NCBI GenBank assembly: GCA_023554445.1
Contig: JAMJQQ010000069.1
Span: 1-29,366 of the forward strand
Source: Carthagonibacter metallireducens
Lineage (GTDB): Bacteria > Gemmatimonadota > Gemmatimonadetes > Palauibacterales > Palauibacteraceae
Direction: 5' to 3'
DNA: 29,366 bases
The notes under the pieces were generated by a model that saw only the letters and a list, made by a program, of their open reading frames with translations, did no database searches and had not been told where the DNA came from. This document shows, piece after piece, positions 14,093 through 24,846 of the stretch. The position numbers and the translations under genes were made by a program. Position 1 is the stretch's first letter. The number at the start of each line of letters is the position of its first letter.

Positions 14093-15817
14093 ATGCATGC
14101 AATTCGAAATCGATTCCTCGTGATCATCGGCCTCCTGGCCATCTGTATCTGGGCCCTGATTCCGAAGGAAGGCCCGGACGGAGAAAAGATCCCCGCGATC
14201 AACCTGGGCCTCGACCTCCAGGGCGGGATGCACCTCGCGGTGGAGATCGACGATCCCGACGGCACTCTGACGGACGAGGCACGCGCTGACGCGATCGACC
14301 GAACGCTGACAACCGTTCGGAACCGGATCGACGAATTCGGTGTGCGGGAGCCGACGATCCAGCGCTCCGGCGACGATCGGATCATCGTGGAGCTCGCGGG
14401 AATCGACGATCCCGAGCGCGCCAAGGGGATCGTGGAGAGGACCGCGTTCCTGCAGTTCAAGATCGTCCGCGAGGACGACGGATTCCGGGAGGCGCTCCCG
14501 CGGCTGGACCGCGTGATCGTGCAGGCCGTGGGAGCCGAGAACCTGCCGGCCGCCGCCGTCGAGGAAGAAACGGCTCCCGCCCTGACGCAACTGCTCGGAG
14601 AGACCGGGCAGGACACGCTGACGGCGGTCGAGGAAGAGGCCGGCGAGGGTGAGACGGGGCAGGCCGAAGCAGAAGACGCGGAGGAATCGCCCGATTCAGC
14701 GGCGGTGCAGGAGGCCCCCGATACCGCAGACGCCGCGCCCGCTCCCCCGCAGGATCGCTCGCTTCGGCCACTGACGGGCATGCTGCTCGAATCGGGCCGT
14801 GCCGGTCTCTTCCTGGTCGCGGAGGAGAACGTCCCGACGGTCGCGGAATACATCGAGCTTCCGGAATTGAAGGAGGCGCTTCCGCGCAACACGACATTGA
14901 ATTGGGGCCTCGTGCCGCAGTCGAACGCGGGCGCCGCCTACCGTGAACTCTACGTTCTGGAGGAGGAGCCTCTCGTCACCGGGGAGTACCTCGCCGACGC
15001 CGGACCCGCGACGCGTGACCCGCAATTCAATCAGCCGATCGTTCCTTTCGAGATGACGCGCCAGGGAGCCCGGATCTTCGAGCGCGGCACCGGACGGAAC
15101 GTCGGGCGCCTGATGGCGATCGTGCTGGATGGACGGGTGCAGAGCGCTCCTGTGATTCGGCAGACCCTGAGCCGGCGAGCGCAGATCGAGCTCGGCACGG
15201 GGTCGCAGTTCCAGGAGGCGCAGGACCTCGCGCTCGTACTGCGCGCCGGCGCCCTGCCGCAACCGATCCGGATCGTCGAGGAGCGGACGATCGGACCGTC
15301 GCTCGGCGCCGACTCGATCCGACAGGGGCGCAACGCGTTTCTGATCGGGATCGTCGGTGTCGTGCTGATCATGATCTGGTACTACAAGATCGCGGGCGTC
15401 ATGGCGGTGATCGCGCTCGCGGCCTACGTGGTCTTCGTGCTGGGCGGACTGGCCGGACTCGGCGCCACGCTCACGCTGCCGGGCATCGCGGGTCTCATCC
15501 TTTCCGTTGGGATGGCTGTGGATGCCAACGTGCTGATCTTCGAGCGGATCCGGGAGGAGCTCGATGTCGGGAAGACGGTCCGCACGGCGGTTGACCAGGG
15601 CTTCGAGCACGCGACGTCCGCGATCGTCGATGCGAACCTGACCACGTTGATCACGGCGGCGATCCTGTACCAGTTCGGGACCGGACCCGTTCGGGGATTC
15701 GCGGTGACCCTGAGCATCGGGATCATCGCCTCCTTCTTCACGGCCCTGTTCGTGACCAAGACACTGTTCCTGTTCTATCTCGATCGGCGTGGGCCGACCG
15801 AGGAACTCAGCATCTGA
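14093..15817 (+). CDS. secD: Protein translocase subunit SecD
   Basis: The 574-residue product has an N-terminal membrane helix (8-24), the GLDLQGG motif at 39-45, and the P1 periplasmic domain with the TVRNRIDEFGVREPTIQ segment. The SecD/SecF membrane core of five helices lies at about 430-570, with the signature VDANVLIFERIREEL. Between residues about 155 and 222 it carries a long low-complexity Glu/Ala/Asp insertion absent from E. coli SecD. It uses the proton-motive force to complete protein export on the periplasmic side of SecYEG. No yajC is visible before it. secF follows 19 bp downstream. The start is by homology; no strong ribosome site is seen. Confidence 0.95.
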   Translation: MHAIRNRFLVIIGLLAICIWALIPKEGPDGEKIPAINLGLDLQGGMHLAVEIDDPDGTLTDEARADAIDRTLTTVRNRIDEFGVREPTIQRSGDDRIIVELAGIDDPERAKGIVERTAFLQFKIVREDDGFREALPRLDRVIVQAVGAENLPAAAVEEETAPALTQLLGETGQDTLTAVEEEAGEGETGQAEAEDAEESPDSAAVQEAPDTADAAPAPPQDRSLRPLTGMLLESGRAGLFLVAEENVPTVAEYIELPELKEALPRNTTLNWGLVPQSNAGAAYRELYVLEEEPLVTGEYLADAGPATRDPQFNQPIVPFEMTRQGARIFERGTGRNVGRLMAIVLDGRVQSAPVIRQTLSRRAQIELGTGSQFQEAQDLALVLRAGALPQPIRIVEERTIGPSLGADSIRQGRNAFLIGIVGVVLIMIWYYKIAGVMAVIALAAYVVFVLGGLAGLGATLTLPGIAGLILSVGMAVDANVLIFERIREELDVGKTVRTAVDQGFEHATSAIVDANLTTLITAAILYQFGTGPVRGFAVTLSIGIIASFFTALFVTKTLFLFYLDRRGPTEELSI

Positions 15818-15836
15818 CCGGACGGAATCGCGACCG

Positions 15837-16772
15837 ATGAGACTGTTTAAAGACGCGCACTACGACTTTCTCGCCCTGAGGAAGAAGGCATACATCATCT
15901 CCGCCACCTGTGTGGCGATCGGTCTTTTCTCGCTGCTGCTTCACAAGGGACTTCGAGAGGGCGTGGAGTTCACGGGCGGTACGCTCTTCCAGGTCGAATT
16001 CGTCGAGCCGACCACCGTGGCCGAGGTACGAAACGCGGTCAGCGCCGCGGGACTCGAGGGGGCCCAGATCCAGCAGTTCGGCGACTCGAACGACTTCCTG
16101 ATCCGGGTGTCCACCTTTTCCGAAAGCGGCGAGACCCGCGTCTCGGAGGCGGTCGGCGACTCCCTGGATGAGCTGTACGGAGAGGACGGGTGGTCGTTCG
16201 CCCGGACCGAAGCCGTGGGCGCGAAGGTCGGGTCCGAGCTCAAGCAGAAGGCCCTGATCGCGATCCTGCTATCCTTCGCCCTGACCCTGGTATACCTCGC
16301 GTTCCGGTTCGAGTGGCGATTCGGAGTGGCGGCGATCGTCGCCACCGCGCACGACATCACGCTGACGCTCGGCTTCCTCTCGGTGTTCGATATCGAGATC
16401 ACCCTGGCTACGGTGGCCGCGATCCTGACCATTCTCGGGTACTCCCTGAATGACACGATCGTGGTGTTCGACCGGATCCGGGAGAACCTGAAGAAGCGGC
16501 GAAAGGACTCCTTCCGCGACATCATCAACGCCAGCATCAACGAGACGCTGCCGCGGACCGTGTTGACCAGTGGAACGACCCTGATGACGCTGGGGGCGCT
16601 GGCGATTCTCGGCGGCGCCGTGATCCGACCGTTCGCAGTCGTGCTGATTCTCGGGGTGATCATCGGGACGTATTCGTCGATCTTCGTCGCCTCTCCGGTT
16701 CTGCTCGAGCTCGAGCAGTGGGGCAAGAAGCGGGAGCGGGCCAAGGCGGCGTCACCGGCCAAGGCGGGTTGA
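15837..16772 (+). CDS. secF: Protein translocase subunit SecF
   Basis: The 311-residue product has one N-terminal membrane helix (about 17-36), a periplasmic loop starting with GVEFTGGT, and five C-terminal helices containing the SecF signature NDTIVVFDRIREN. It partners SecD in the SecDF complex. The open frame begins at 15789 inside secD, but ATG 15837 gives the expected short MRLFKDAHYDF leader. The C-terminus is basic (KKRERAKAASPAKAG). The stop TGA overlaps the TTG start proposed for tatD. Confidence 0.95.
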   Translation: MRLFKDAHYDFLALRKKAYIISATCVAIGLFSLLLHKGLREGVEFTGGTLFQVEFVEPTTVAEVRNAVSAAGLEGAQIQQFGDSNDFLIRVSTFSESGETRVSEAVGDSLDELYGEDGWSFARTEAVGAKVGSELKQKALIAILLSFALTLVYLAFRFEWRFGVAAIVATAHDITLTLGFLSVFDIEITLATVAAILTILGYSLNDTIVVFDRIRENLKKRRKDSFRDIINASINETLPRTVLTSGTTLMTLGALAILGGAVIRPFAVVLILGVIIGTYSSIFVASPVLLELEQWGKKRERAKAASPAKAG

Positions 16773-17528
16773 ACCTCTTCGATTCGCACTGCCACCTCAC
16801 TGCGGAGGCGTTCGACGACGAGCGCCCCGCCGTGATCCAGCGGGCCCACGACGCAGGCGTCACCGAAATCGTGACGATCGCTTCGGACCCGAAGGATACG
16901 GAGAGCGCTCTCGAGATCGCCGCCGGCCACGACGGGGTCTGGTGCACCGCCGGACTACACCCGCACGAAGCTGATCATTTCGGTGATGAAACGGTCGAAA
17001 GGTTGCGAGGCCTGGCCGATTCGCCCGAGGTGGTCGCGATCGGCGAAGCCGGCCTCGACTTCCATTACGACAACGCGCCGCGCGATGAGCAGCGGCTCTG
17101 TTTCGAGGCGCAGCTCCATCTCGCCGCAGAGCTGGACCTGCCGATCGTGGTGCATTCACGGGACGCCGACCGCGACACCGCGGAGTTGATCTCCTCCACC
17201 GACGCCCGTGGAGTGCTGCACTGCTTCACGGCCGGCCTCGAGCTGCTCGAGACCGGTCTCGAAGCCGGCTGGATGGTTTCGTTCAGCGGCATCGTGACCT
17301 TCAAGCGCTTCGATGGTGCGGAGCTGGTCCGCCGTGTTCCCGACGACCGCCTGCTGATCGAGACCGACAGTCCCTACCTGGCGCCGGTGCCCCACCGCGG
17401 TCGCCGCAACGAGCCGGCTTTCCTGATCGCGACGTGCGAAGCGGTGGCCGCCATGCGAGGCCAGTCACCCGAAGCGGTCGCCGAGCTGACCCGCCGCAAC
17501 GCGTACTCCTTCTACGGGCTGGAGCGAG

Positions 17529-17539
<11 letters not shown>
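16769..17539 (+). CDS. tatD: TatD-family metal-dependent deoxyribonuclease
   Basis: The 256-residue product has all metal ligands of the TatD family: HCH in the first strand (FDSHCHL), Glu in GEAGLDFHY, His in VVHSRD, His in LHCFT and Asp in ETDSPYL. TatD enzymes are 3'-5' exonucleases acting in DNA repair or DNA turnover and are not part of Tat export. TTG 16769 was chosen because TatD proteins begin 2-5 residues before FDSHCHL, and it overlaps the secF stop (TTGA) with AAGGCGGG just upstream. The in-frame ATG at 16718 would overlap secF by 55 nt and add 17 Gly-rich residues. Confidence 0.9.
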
Positions 17540-19439
<1,900 letters not shown>

Positions 19440-19454
19440 AAGACCTCCCGCACC

Positions 19455-20414
19455 GTGACGCTCGAGCCGGTGATCGCCATTCTCGGCCCCACGGGGACCG
19501 GCAAGACCGAACTCGCGCTGCAGGTGGCCGAGATGATCGGCGCCGAAATCATTTCGGTGGACAGTCGCCAGGCCTATCGGGGCATGGCCGTAGGCACGGC
19601 GGCCCCGACCGCCGTGCAGCAGGCGAGAGTGCCGCATCACGGCGTCGGATTCCTCGAGCCCGGGGAGCGTTACGGTGCCGGCCGGTTCGGCCGGCTCGCC
19701 CGGGATTGGATGACCGGGATCCGGCAGCGCGGCCGTGAGCCGCTTCTGGTGGGTGGCACGGGTTTCTTCTACCGAGCCCTCGTCCGGCCGATCTTCCGCG
19801 AGCCCGAGCTGGATCCCGGGCGACGGCGTCGTCTGGAGCGCTGGATCGAGGAGCGGGATCCGGAGATGCTGGCCGGTTGGGTCCGCGCGCTGGATCCCGA
19901 ACTCTCGGATCGCCTGGCCAGTCTCGATCCACAGCGGGTGCAACGTGCTCTCGAGGTCGCCCTGCTCACGGGTCGGTCCCTGAGCTGGTGGCAACGGCAT
20001 GGCAGTCCGGAGGCCGATCCGGTGGCCGCCGTCCCGATCGTCCTGGAACTGGATGCCGAGGAGCACCGCCGGAGACTTCGCCTGAGGGCGGAGTCGATGC
20101 TGGACGCGGGCTGGCGGGAGGAGGTCGAGAGCCTGCTCGATGCGGGCCACGCGAGGGGTTCGATTCCGTTCAGGACGATCGGCTACGGGACAGTGGCCGA
20201 GTGGCTCGCGGGCGATATCTCGCGCGAGGATGCTCTCGCCTGCATTCTTCGGGACACCTGGGCGTATGCGCGCAGGCAGCGAACCTGGTTTCGTCACCAG
20301 GTGCCAGCGGACGCAATTCGGCTCGATGCCGCGGGGCCGCCGGACGTTCTGGCCGGACAGATCGTCCGAACGGAACGAGTCGGGGGCACGGACTCAGACG
20401 AAGGGAAACGATGA
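19455..20414 (+). CDS. miaA: tRNA dimethylallyltransferase MiaA
   Basis: The 319-residue product has the P-loop GPTGTGKT at 11-18, the DSRQAYRGMAVGTAAP segment that binds substrate, VGGTGFFYRAL, and the C-terminal RTIGYGTVAEWL and RRQRTWFR motifs of MiaA. It transfers a dimethylallyl group to A37 of tRNAs that read codons starting with U. It starts at GTG 19455, 15 bp after mutL, with no clear Shine-Dalgarno, and it overlaps bshA by 4 nt. The usual DSMQVYRG is DSRQAYRG here, a modest variation. Confidence 0.93.
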   Translation: MTLEPVIAILGPTGTGKTELALQVAEMIGAEIISVDSRQAYRGMAVGTAAPTAVQQARVPHHGVGFLEPGERYGAGRFGRLARDWMTGIRQRGREPLLVGGTGFFYRALVRPIFREPELDPGRRRRLERWIEERDPEMLAGWVRALDPELSDRLASLDPQRVQRALEVALLTGRSLSWWQRHGSPEADPVAAVPIVLELDAEEHRRRLRLRAESMLDAGWREEVESLLDAGHARGSIPFRTIGYGTVAEWLAGDISREDALACILRDTWAYARRQRTWFRHQVPADAIRLDAAGPPDVLAGQIVRTERVGGTDSDEGKR

Positions 20415-21541
20415 GAATCGGAATCGCCTGCTACCCGACGTACGGGGGGTCGGGCGCCGTCGCGACCGAGCTCGGACTGCAGCTCGCCGAGCGGGGGCAC
20501 GAGGTGCACTTCATCTCCTATGCGCAGCCCTTCCGGCTTACCACCTTCCGCGACCGGGTCTATTTCCACGAGGTCGAGGTCCCGCACTACCCGCTGTTCG
20601 AGTATCCGCCGTATTCGCTCGCCCTCGCCGTGCAGGTGGGAGAAGTCGCGCGCCAGCACGATCTCGAGCTCCTGCATGCACACTACGCGATCCCGCATGC
20701 CGCGGCCGCGTGGATGGCGGAGCAGATGCTGCTTGATGAAGGACATGAGCTGAAGATCGTAACGACATTGCATGGTACGGATATAACACTGGTCGGTCAG
20801 GACCCCTCATTCTGGTCGATCACTCGCTTTTCGGTGGAGCGATCGGACGGCGTCACGGCCGTTTCGGAGTATCTCCGGGACGAGACCTACCGGGCATTCC
20901 AGTGCCGACGGGCCGACATCCGGGTGATACCGAATTTCATCGACCCCGATGTGTTCGACCGCACGAAGTACGAGTGTCACGGCGATGCGCTGGCGCCCGG
21001 CGGCGAAAAGATCGTGATGCACATCTCCAACTTCCGGCCGGTGAAGCGAGTCGGGGATGTGGTGGCGGTCTTCGCCGGGATTCGCGACACCGTCTCGGCG
21101 CGGCTGGTGTTCGTTGGCGATGGTCCGGAGCGGGCGCACGCCTGGGAGGAGGTCACCCGCCGCGGTCTCCAGGATGATGTCGTGTTCCTCGGCAAACTGG
21201 AGTCCGTAGCCGAACTGCTCTCCTGCGCGGATCTCTTCCTCCTGCCCAGCGAAATGGAGTCCTTCGGCCTGGTGGCGCTCGAAGCGATGGCGAGCGGCGT
21301 GCCGGTGATCGGTGCGTCGGGGTCCGGGCTCAACGAGGTGGTGGAGGACGGGCAGACCGGGTATCTGCACCCCGTGGGTGACGTCGCGGCGATGTCGGCC
21401 AGCGGCACCCGACTTCTGACCGATACGGACCTGTGGAACCGGATGTCGGAAGCGGCGCGGCAGCGAGCGGTCGAGCGATTCCACGTGGACCGGGTGATTC
21501 CGATGTACGAGGCCTTCTACGCCGAGGTGCTGGGTTCGTGA
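20411..21541 (+). CDS. bshA: N-acetyl-alpha-D-glucosaminyl L-malate synthase BshA
   Basis: The 376-residue GT4 glycosyltransferase starts with CYPTYGGSGAVATELG and contains HAHYAIPHA, TTLHGTDITLVG, VIPNFID and the EX7E donor-binding motif at Glu283-Glu291 (ESFGLVALE). The combination YPTYGGSG, HGTDITLVG and NFxxVKR is the BshA pattern. It joins UDP-N-acetylglucosamine and L-malate in the first step of bacillithiol synthesis. The later genes bshB and bshC are not in this window. ATG 20411 overlaps the miaA stop and has AAGGG upstream; the longer frame from 19877 runs back through miaA and is spurious. Confidence 0.92.
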   Translation: MRIGIACYPTYGGSGAVATELGLQLAERGHEVHFISYAQPFRLTTFRDRVYFHEVEVPHYPLFEYPPYSLALAVQVGEVARQHDLELLHAHYAIPHAAAAWMAEQMLLDEGHELKIVTTLHGTDITLVGQDPSFWSITRFSVERSDGVTAVSEYLRDETYRAFQCRRADIRVIPNFIDPDVFDRTKYECHGDALAPGGEKIVMHISNFRPVKRVGDVVAVFAGIRDTVSARLVFVGDGPERAHAWEEVTRRGLQDDVVFLGKLESVAELLSCADLFLLPSEMESFGLVALEAMASGVPVIGASGSGLNEVVEDGQTGYLHPVGDVAAMSASGTRLLTDTDLWNRMSEAARQRAVERFHVDRVIPMYEAFYAEVLGS

Positions 21542-22335
21542 ACGGCTGGCAGGCGGCGCTTCTCGGGGTCATTCAAGGCCTTACGGAATTCCTGCCCGTC
21601 TCGAGCAGCGGGCATCTGGTGCTGTCGCAGGCGCTGCTGGGGCTCGAGCTGCCCGGCGTGACCTTCGAGGTCGTGGTGCATCTCGCGACGCTCTGCGCCG
21701 TGCTGTGGGTGTATCGGGCGAAGGTGGCCTCGCTGGCGACCGGGGCGCTGGGCGGGAAGAGGGAGGACTGGGTCTACATTGGTTTGCTGCTGCTCGCATC
21801 GATTCCAGCGGCCGTGGTCGGAATCGCCGGCGAGGGGTTCTTTACCGGAATGTTCGGCAAGCCAGCCTGGGCCGCCGTGTTTCTGATCGTGACGGGGTTC
21901 ATCGTGTGGTCGATCCAGTACACGGCTCCGAAGACGACGAAGGCGGAGCCGGGGCCCGCTGACGCGTTCGGCATCGGTCTCGCACAGGCGGCCGCGATCC
22001 TGCCGGGTATCTCGCGCTCCGGCTCGACGGTCGCGGCCGGCGCCGCGCTGGGCGTGGACGCGGTAAAGGTGGCCGAGTTTTCGTTCCTCATGTCCGTGCC
22101 CGCCATACTCGGTGCCGGTCTGCTGCAGATCGACGAAATCGGCGCGGTCGCAGACTCCGGGGGCACGGTGGGCCTGTCGATCGGTTTCATAGCGGCCCTG
22201 GTGTCGGGGATCGCGGCGATCCACCTGTTCGTGCGGATGCTCGAGAACCGGACCTTTCACTGGTTCGCCATCTACTGCTGGGTCGTCGGATCGGGCTATC
22301 TGCTGGCGGCGTTCCTGTTTCCGGGATTGCGATGA
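21538..22335 (+). CDS. uppP: Undecaprenyl-diphosphatase UppP (BacA)
   Basis: The 265-residue membrane protein has the two BacA signatures: Q-GLTEFLPVSSSGHL at 13-27 and PGISRSG at 156-162. It is predicted to have about eight helices. It converts undecaprenyl diphosphate to the monophosphate carrier for cell-wall and O-antigen synthesis and confers bacitracin tolerance. The GTG start at 21538 overlaps the bshA stop (GTGA). nadC begins inside its last codons. Confidence 0.95.
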   Translation: MNGWQAALLGVIQGLTEFLPVSSSGHLVLSQALLGLELPGVTFEVVVHLATLCAVLWVYRAKVASLATGALGGKREDWVYIGLLLLASIPAAVVGIAGEGFFTGMFGKPAWAAVFLIVTGFIVWSIQYTAPKTTKAEPGPADAFGIGLAQAAAILPGISRSGSTVAAGAALGVDAVKVAEFSFLMSVPAILGAGLLQIDEIGAVADSGGTVGLSIGFIAALVSGIAAIHLFVRMLENRTFHWFAIYCWVVGSGYLLAAFLFPGLR

Positions 22336-23228
22336 TGACCCTGAGAGAGAGCCCGCGGTTCGGAGCCGCCCTGTCCCTGGAATCACTGATCGAGGCAGCA
22401 CTGGCCGAGGATCTGGGTCCAGGCGACGTGACCTGCGAATGGACCGTGCCCTCGGGCGCCGGAGGAGAAGCGGTCATCGTCAGCAAGGCAAAGGGAGTCG
22501 TGGCAGGCGTCGAGGCGGCGGCCGCCGTGTTCCGAAGGTTCGATCCGGATCTGCAGGTCATCACGAATCGCGATGACGGGGACACCGTCGAGCCGGGGGA
22601 TCTGGTGCTCACCGTGTCCGGGTCGCTGGCCTCGATCCTCGGGGCAGAGCGGACCGCGCTCAACTTTCTCGGCCGGCTCTCGGGCATCGCGACCGCCGCT
22701 CGGCGGTTCACCGACGCGATCGCCGGCACCGGTTGCCGCGTCCTGGACACGCGCAAGACGACGCCGGGTTGGCGGGCCCTGGAGAAGGCGGCGGCCGCCG
22801 CGGGAGGCGCCGTGAATCACCGGGCCGGTCTGTTCGACATGGTGCTGATCAAGGAGAATCACATCCGGGCGGCCGGCGGCATCCGTGCCGCGCTCGAGGG
22901 TGCGATCGCCCCGGCCCGCGAAGCGGGAATCGAAGTCGAGATCGAGGTGACCGGACATGACGAGTTCGAGCAGGCACTGGCGGGAAACGACGGCGGCGAT
23001 CGCCCCGACCGGATTCTGCTCGACAACATGACGGTGGAGGAGCTGGATCGCTGCGTCCGGACGGTGTCCGATGCACCGGGACCGCGACCGAGGCTCGAGG
23101 CCTCGGGCGGAGTGACGCTGACCACGGTGCGACGCATCGCCGAGACGGGCGTGGACTTCATTTCGGCCGGGGCGATCACCCATTCGGCCCCGGCCCTGGA
23201 CCTCTCCTTACAGGTGCGGCAGGCATGA
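22332..23228 (+). CDS. nadC: Nicotinate-nucleotide diphosphorylase (carboxylating), NadC
   Basis: The 298-residue product shows AEDLGPGDVTCEW, RTALNFLGRLSGIAT, the DTRKTTPG motif beginning at Asp139, GAVNHRAGLFDMVLIKENH, and the C-terminal LEASGGV and GVDFISAGAITHS strands of quinolinate phosphoribosyltransferase. It converts quinolinate and PRPP to nicotinate mononucleotide in de novo NAD synthesis; nadA and nadB are not in this window. Two ATG codons (22332 and 22335) are possible. It overlaps uppP and birA by 4 nt each. Confidence 0.95.
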   Translation: MMTLRESPRFGAALSLESLIEAALAEDLGPGDVTCEWTVPSGAGGEAVIVSKAKGVVAGVEAAAAVFRRFDPDLQVITNRDDGDTVEPGDLVLTVSGSLASILGAERTALNFLGRLSGIATAARRFTDAIAGTGCRVLDTRKTTPGWRALEKAAAAAGGAVNHRAGLFDMVLIKENHIRAAGGIRAALEGAIAPAREAGIEVEIEVTGHDEFEQALAGNDGGDRPDRILLDNMTVEELDRCVRTVSDAPGPRPRLEASGGVTLTTVRRIAETGVDFISAGAITHSAPALDLSLQVRQA

Positions 23229-24037
23229 GCAAGACGTCGGGTGTCGATTGGGACGCGTACACGGAGACGGACCTGCGAGAGCGCTGGGACCGGGAGTCCG
23301 TCCACCTGCTCGACAGCGTGGACTCGACGAACGAAGCGGCGAAGCAGCTCGCCGAGGGTGGAGCGCCGGATGGCACGATCGTGATCGCCCGAGAGCAGAC
23401 CGAGGGGCGTGGGCGAGCAGGGAGCAAGTGGCACTCTCCGAGGGATGCGGGCGTCTACCTGAGCATGGTCTACCACCCGCGCGACCTCTCGCACCCGGGT
23501 CCGCTCGTGATCCTGGCGGGACTCGGGATCGCCGAGGAGCTCGAGCGCGGGTTTCCCGGAATCCGACCGATGCTGAAGTGGCCGAACGACCTGATCATCG
23601 CCGATCGGAAGGCAGGGGGGCTGCTCGCTGAATCGGCCTGGAACGACGCGGTGCCGAAATACCTGGTGGTCGGCGTCGGACTCAACGTGCGGCCGCTGGG
23701 CAAGCGGGGCCCGAAGAAACTCCGGGATTCGGCAACATCTCTGGATGAGCATCTCGAGGCGCCGGCCGACCTGGCGGCGGTCGCGGACGCGGCGGTCCGC
23801 GGGCTCGAGAGGTACCTGTCCCACCCGGAGCCGGTGCTCACCGCTCGACTCCTGGCCGAGCTCGACCGACGCGACTGGTTGCGGGACCGGCGAGTGGTGC
23901 TGACGGTCCCCGGTGCCGAGCACGACGCGGAAACTCCGGGCGTCTCGGTCGGAATCGCGCCGGACGGCGCGCTGCTGTTCCGCCCGGATCGCGGCGCGCT
24001 GCGGCGGATCATGACCGGCAGCGTGGCGGCGGAATAG
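23225..24037 (+). CDS. birA: Biotin--[acetyl-CoA-carboxylase] ligase BirA, monofunctional
   Basis: The 270-residue product has the biotin ligase catalytic domain: SVDSTNEAA at 31-39, the biotinyl-AMP loop GRGRAGSKW at 61-69, KWPND at 118-122, Lys129 in ADRKAGGLL, and VGVGLNV. A C-terminal SH3-like domain follows (about 225-270). The N-terminal helix-turn-helix of the E. coli repressor form is absent, so it should only attach biotin to carboxylases and not regulate transcription. It overlaps nadC by 4 nt, and coaX starts 32 bp after its stop. Confidence 0.93.
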   Translation: MSKTSGVDWDAYTETDLRERWDRESVHLLDSVDSTNEAAKQLAEGGAPDGTIVIAREQTEGRGRAGSKWHSPRDAGVYLSMVYHPRDLSHPGPLVILAGLGIAEELERGFPGIRPMLKWPNDLIIADRKAGGLLAESAWNDAVPKYLVVGVGLNVRPLGKRGPKKLRDSATSLDEHLEAPADLAAVADAAVRGLERYLSHPEPVLTARLLAELDRRDWLRDRRVVLTVPGAEHDAETPGVSVGIAPDGALLFRPDRGALRRIMTGSVAAE

Positions 24038-24069
24038 TCGGAATAGAACAGGGCAACGGAGGAGGCGCG

Positions 24070-24846
24070 GTGATCCTGACGGTGGATATCGGCAATACCG
24101 AGACCATGCTCGGTCTGTTCGAGGGCTACGACGTGCATGACAGCTGGCGGCTGTCCACCGAACGTCAGCGAACCGGGGACGAGTTGTTTCTGCAGATCGG
24201 GGCGCTGCTCGGAGCCCGGGCCGCGGGTGCGGAGGCACCCGAACGCATCGTGATCGCCTCGGTGGTGCCGACCGTGGATCGGGCCTGGGACGAGGCTGCG
24301 GCCCGGCTCGGCGTGCCGCTCGTGTGGATCGACTGGCGCACGCCACTTCCCGTACGGCTCGAGGTGGAGGAGCCGCACTCGGTCGGAGCCGATCGGATCG
24401 TCAATACGCTGGCCACGAAGTGCCTGTTCGCCCGGGACACGATCGTCGTGGACCTGGGGACCGCGACGACGTTCGACTGCATCAGCGCCGACGGAGGGTT
24501 CCTCGGTGGCGTGATCTCGCCAGGACCGCGGGCCGGGATCGATCGGCTGCACGCGCTGAGCTCGAAGCTTCCCTCGGTCCAGATCGCTCCGCCCGAGAGG
24601 GTGCTGGGGCGCAATACCGTGGCAGCGCTCGAATCGGGCGTGTTCTACTCGGTCGTCGAAGGGATCGATGGGATCGTCACGCGGCTGCTGGCCGAGTGGG
24701 AGCCCGAGGATCCCCTGGTGATCGCCACCGGGGGGCTCGCAGAACTGATCGCGCCGCACTGCCGGACCGTGCAGGCGACCGACCCGTACCTGACTCTGAA
24801 GGGGCTCGTGTGCGCCGACGACCATCTGGCCGGAGCGTCCGAGTGA
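24070..24846 (+). CDS. coaX: Type III pantothenate kinase CoaX
   Basis: The 258-residue product has DIGNT at 6-10 (phosphate-binding loop), a VVPTVD segment, GADR at 106-109, and DLGTATTFD at 128-136, as in the ASKHA-fold type III kinases. It performs the first step of CoA synthesis, needs a monovalent cation and is not inhibited by CoA in known members. It uses a GTG start with a strong GGAGG 4-5 nt upstream. Its stop overlaps the peptidase start. Confidence 0.95.
   Translation: MILTVDIGNTETMLGLFEGYDVHDSWRLSTERQRTGDELFLQIGALLGARAAGAEAPERIVIASVVPTVDRAWDEAAARLGVPLVWIDWRTPLPVRLEVEEPHSVGADRIVNTLATKCLFARDTIVVDLGTATTFDCISADGGFLGGVISPGPRAGIDRLHALSSKLPSVQIAPPERVLGRNTVAALESGVFYSVVEGIDGIVTRLLAEWEPEDPLVIATGGLAELIAPHCRTVQATDPYLTLKGLVCADDHLAGASE

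Noticed and set aside
16718..16768. ATG 16718 as the start of tatD
   Set aside because: It would overlap secF by 55 nt and add a Gly-rich leader not seen in TatD proteins; TTG 16769 gives the normal N-terminus, though this has not been shown experimentally.
24324..24842. Upstream extension of the M28 peptidase frame inside coaX
   Set aside because: The extension is the out-of-frame translation of coaX; the signal peptide begins at GTG 24843.
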